Part shown: in pieces, positions 63,772 to 64,000 of the stretch
Layout of the letters: each line of letters begins with the position of its first letter
How positions within the stretch are numbered: position 1 is the stretch's first letter
Source: Pseudomonadota bacterium
Lineage (GTDB): Bacteria > Pseudomonadota > Gammaproteobacteria > Burkholderiales > Burkholderiaceae_B
NCBI GenBank assembly: GCA_023439305.1
Contig: JAEXOO010000032.1
Span: forward strand, 62,001 to 126,000
DNA length: 64,000 nt
Direction: 5' to 3'
The notes under the pieces: generated by a model
Told to the model about the DNA's origin: nothing
What the model saw: only the letters and a program-made list of their open reading frames with translations
Database searches by the model: none
Program-made: the position numbers and the translations under genes

Positions 63772-64000
63772 ATGTACGCACAACTCGTAGAGACCGGCGT
63801 CAAGCAGGTCAAGGGCATGGACGACATGTCCGAGCAGGAGCGTCAGTTCCAGCAGCGCATCGACGATGGCGTGCGCATCGAGGCCAAGGACTGGATGCCT
63901 GATGCCTATCGCAAGACGCTGGTGCGCCAGATTTCCCAGCACGCTCACTCGGAAGTCGTGGGCATGCTGCCCGAGGGCAACTGGATCACGCGCGCGCCGT
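63772..64000 (+). CDS. paaA: PaaA, phenylacetyl-CoA epoxidase subunit (cut by window end)
   Basis: The first 76 codons match PaaA well ([60 protein letters not shown]). PaaA is the diiron oxygenase subunit that epoxidises the ring of phenylacetyl-CoA with PaaBCDE. The rest lies beyond the window. GGGGG lies upstream as Shine-Dalgarno. Confidence 0.93.
   Translation, partial: MYAQLVETGVKQVKGMDDMSEQERQFQQRIDDGVRIEAKDWMPDAYRKTLVRQISQHAHSEVVGMLPEGNWITRAP

Overview
The window looks like a chromosome segment of a betaproteobacterium of the family Alcaligenaceae. The evidence is the block gyrA-serC-pheA-hisC-tyrA-aroA-cmk-rpsA-ihfB-lapA-lapB-rfaE1-rfaD, the order gph-ubiG-ompA, a TctA/TctB transporter, and etf, orn, rsgA and paa genes in a GC-rich background. 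Alcaligenes is the likely genus, but that is inference from gene content and protein flavour only.

Region 1 (1-8.0 kb) is an AT-richer accessory region with defence-type genes: a large superfamily 1 helicase with a C-terminal nuclease (cut by the left edge), a small coupled ORF that appears frayed, a TPR plus HEPN protein of the LA2681 type, a JAB/JAMM protease gene interrupted by an in-frame amber codon, and an orphan MazE-type antitoxin. Region 2 (8.0-10.9 kb) is an arsenic operon read leftwards, arsR-arsB-arsC-arsH. Region 3 (10.9-12.5 kb) is almost gene-free, with a 12-bp inverted repeat, a tRNA-3'-end-like sequence, poly-G hairpins and a Fur-like site; it may be the edge of an integrated island.

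Region 4 (12.5-34.3 kb) is mixed metabolism, stress and transport: tctBA without tctC, alaA, an AlkD-like repair protein, a metallophosphoesterase, csbD, a class II catalase, a porin-like protein, two LysR regulators beside an aldo/keto reductase and an MFS efflux pump, a TonB-dependent receptor behind a Fur-like box, a penicillin-acylase-like Ntn hydrolase, lipocalin, ferredoxin, gph, ubiG and ompA. Region 5 (34.7-49.5 kb) is the tightly overlapped core superoperon for DNA gyrase, aromatic amino acids, serine, histidine, ribosomal protein S1, LPS control and heptose synthesis. Its EPSP synthase has Ser at position 101.

Region 6 (49.5-64 kb) holds comEA, cysM, mltB, an HDAC-like deacetylase, etfBA with an acyl-CoA dehydrogenase, a 1-Cys peroxiredoxin, a split lipoate ligase, rplS, a CoA-type Nudix hydrolase, rsgA, a Ste24-like protease, orn, and the start of paaA. 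The most striking item is a 58-codon gene at 58021-58197, encoding a very basic protein with one membrane segment. Two abutting LexA-type boxes (CTGT-N8-ACAG) lie just before its start codon, so it is a candidate SOS-induced small membrane protein, for example a division inhibitor.
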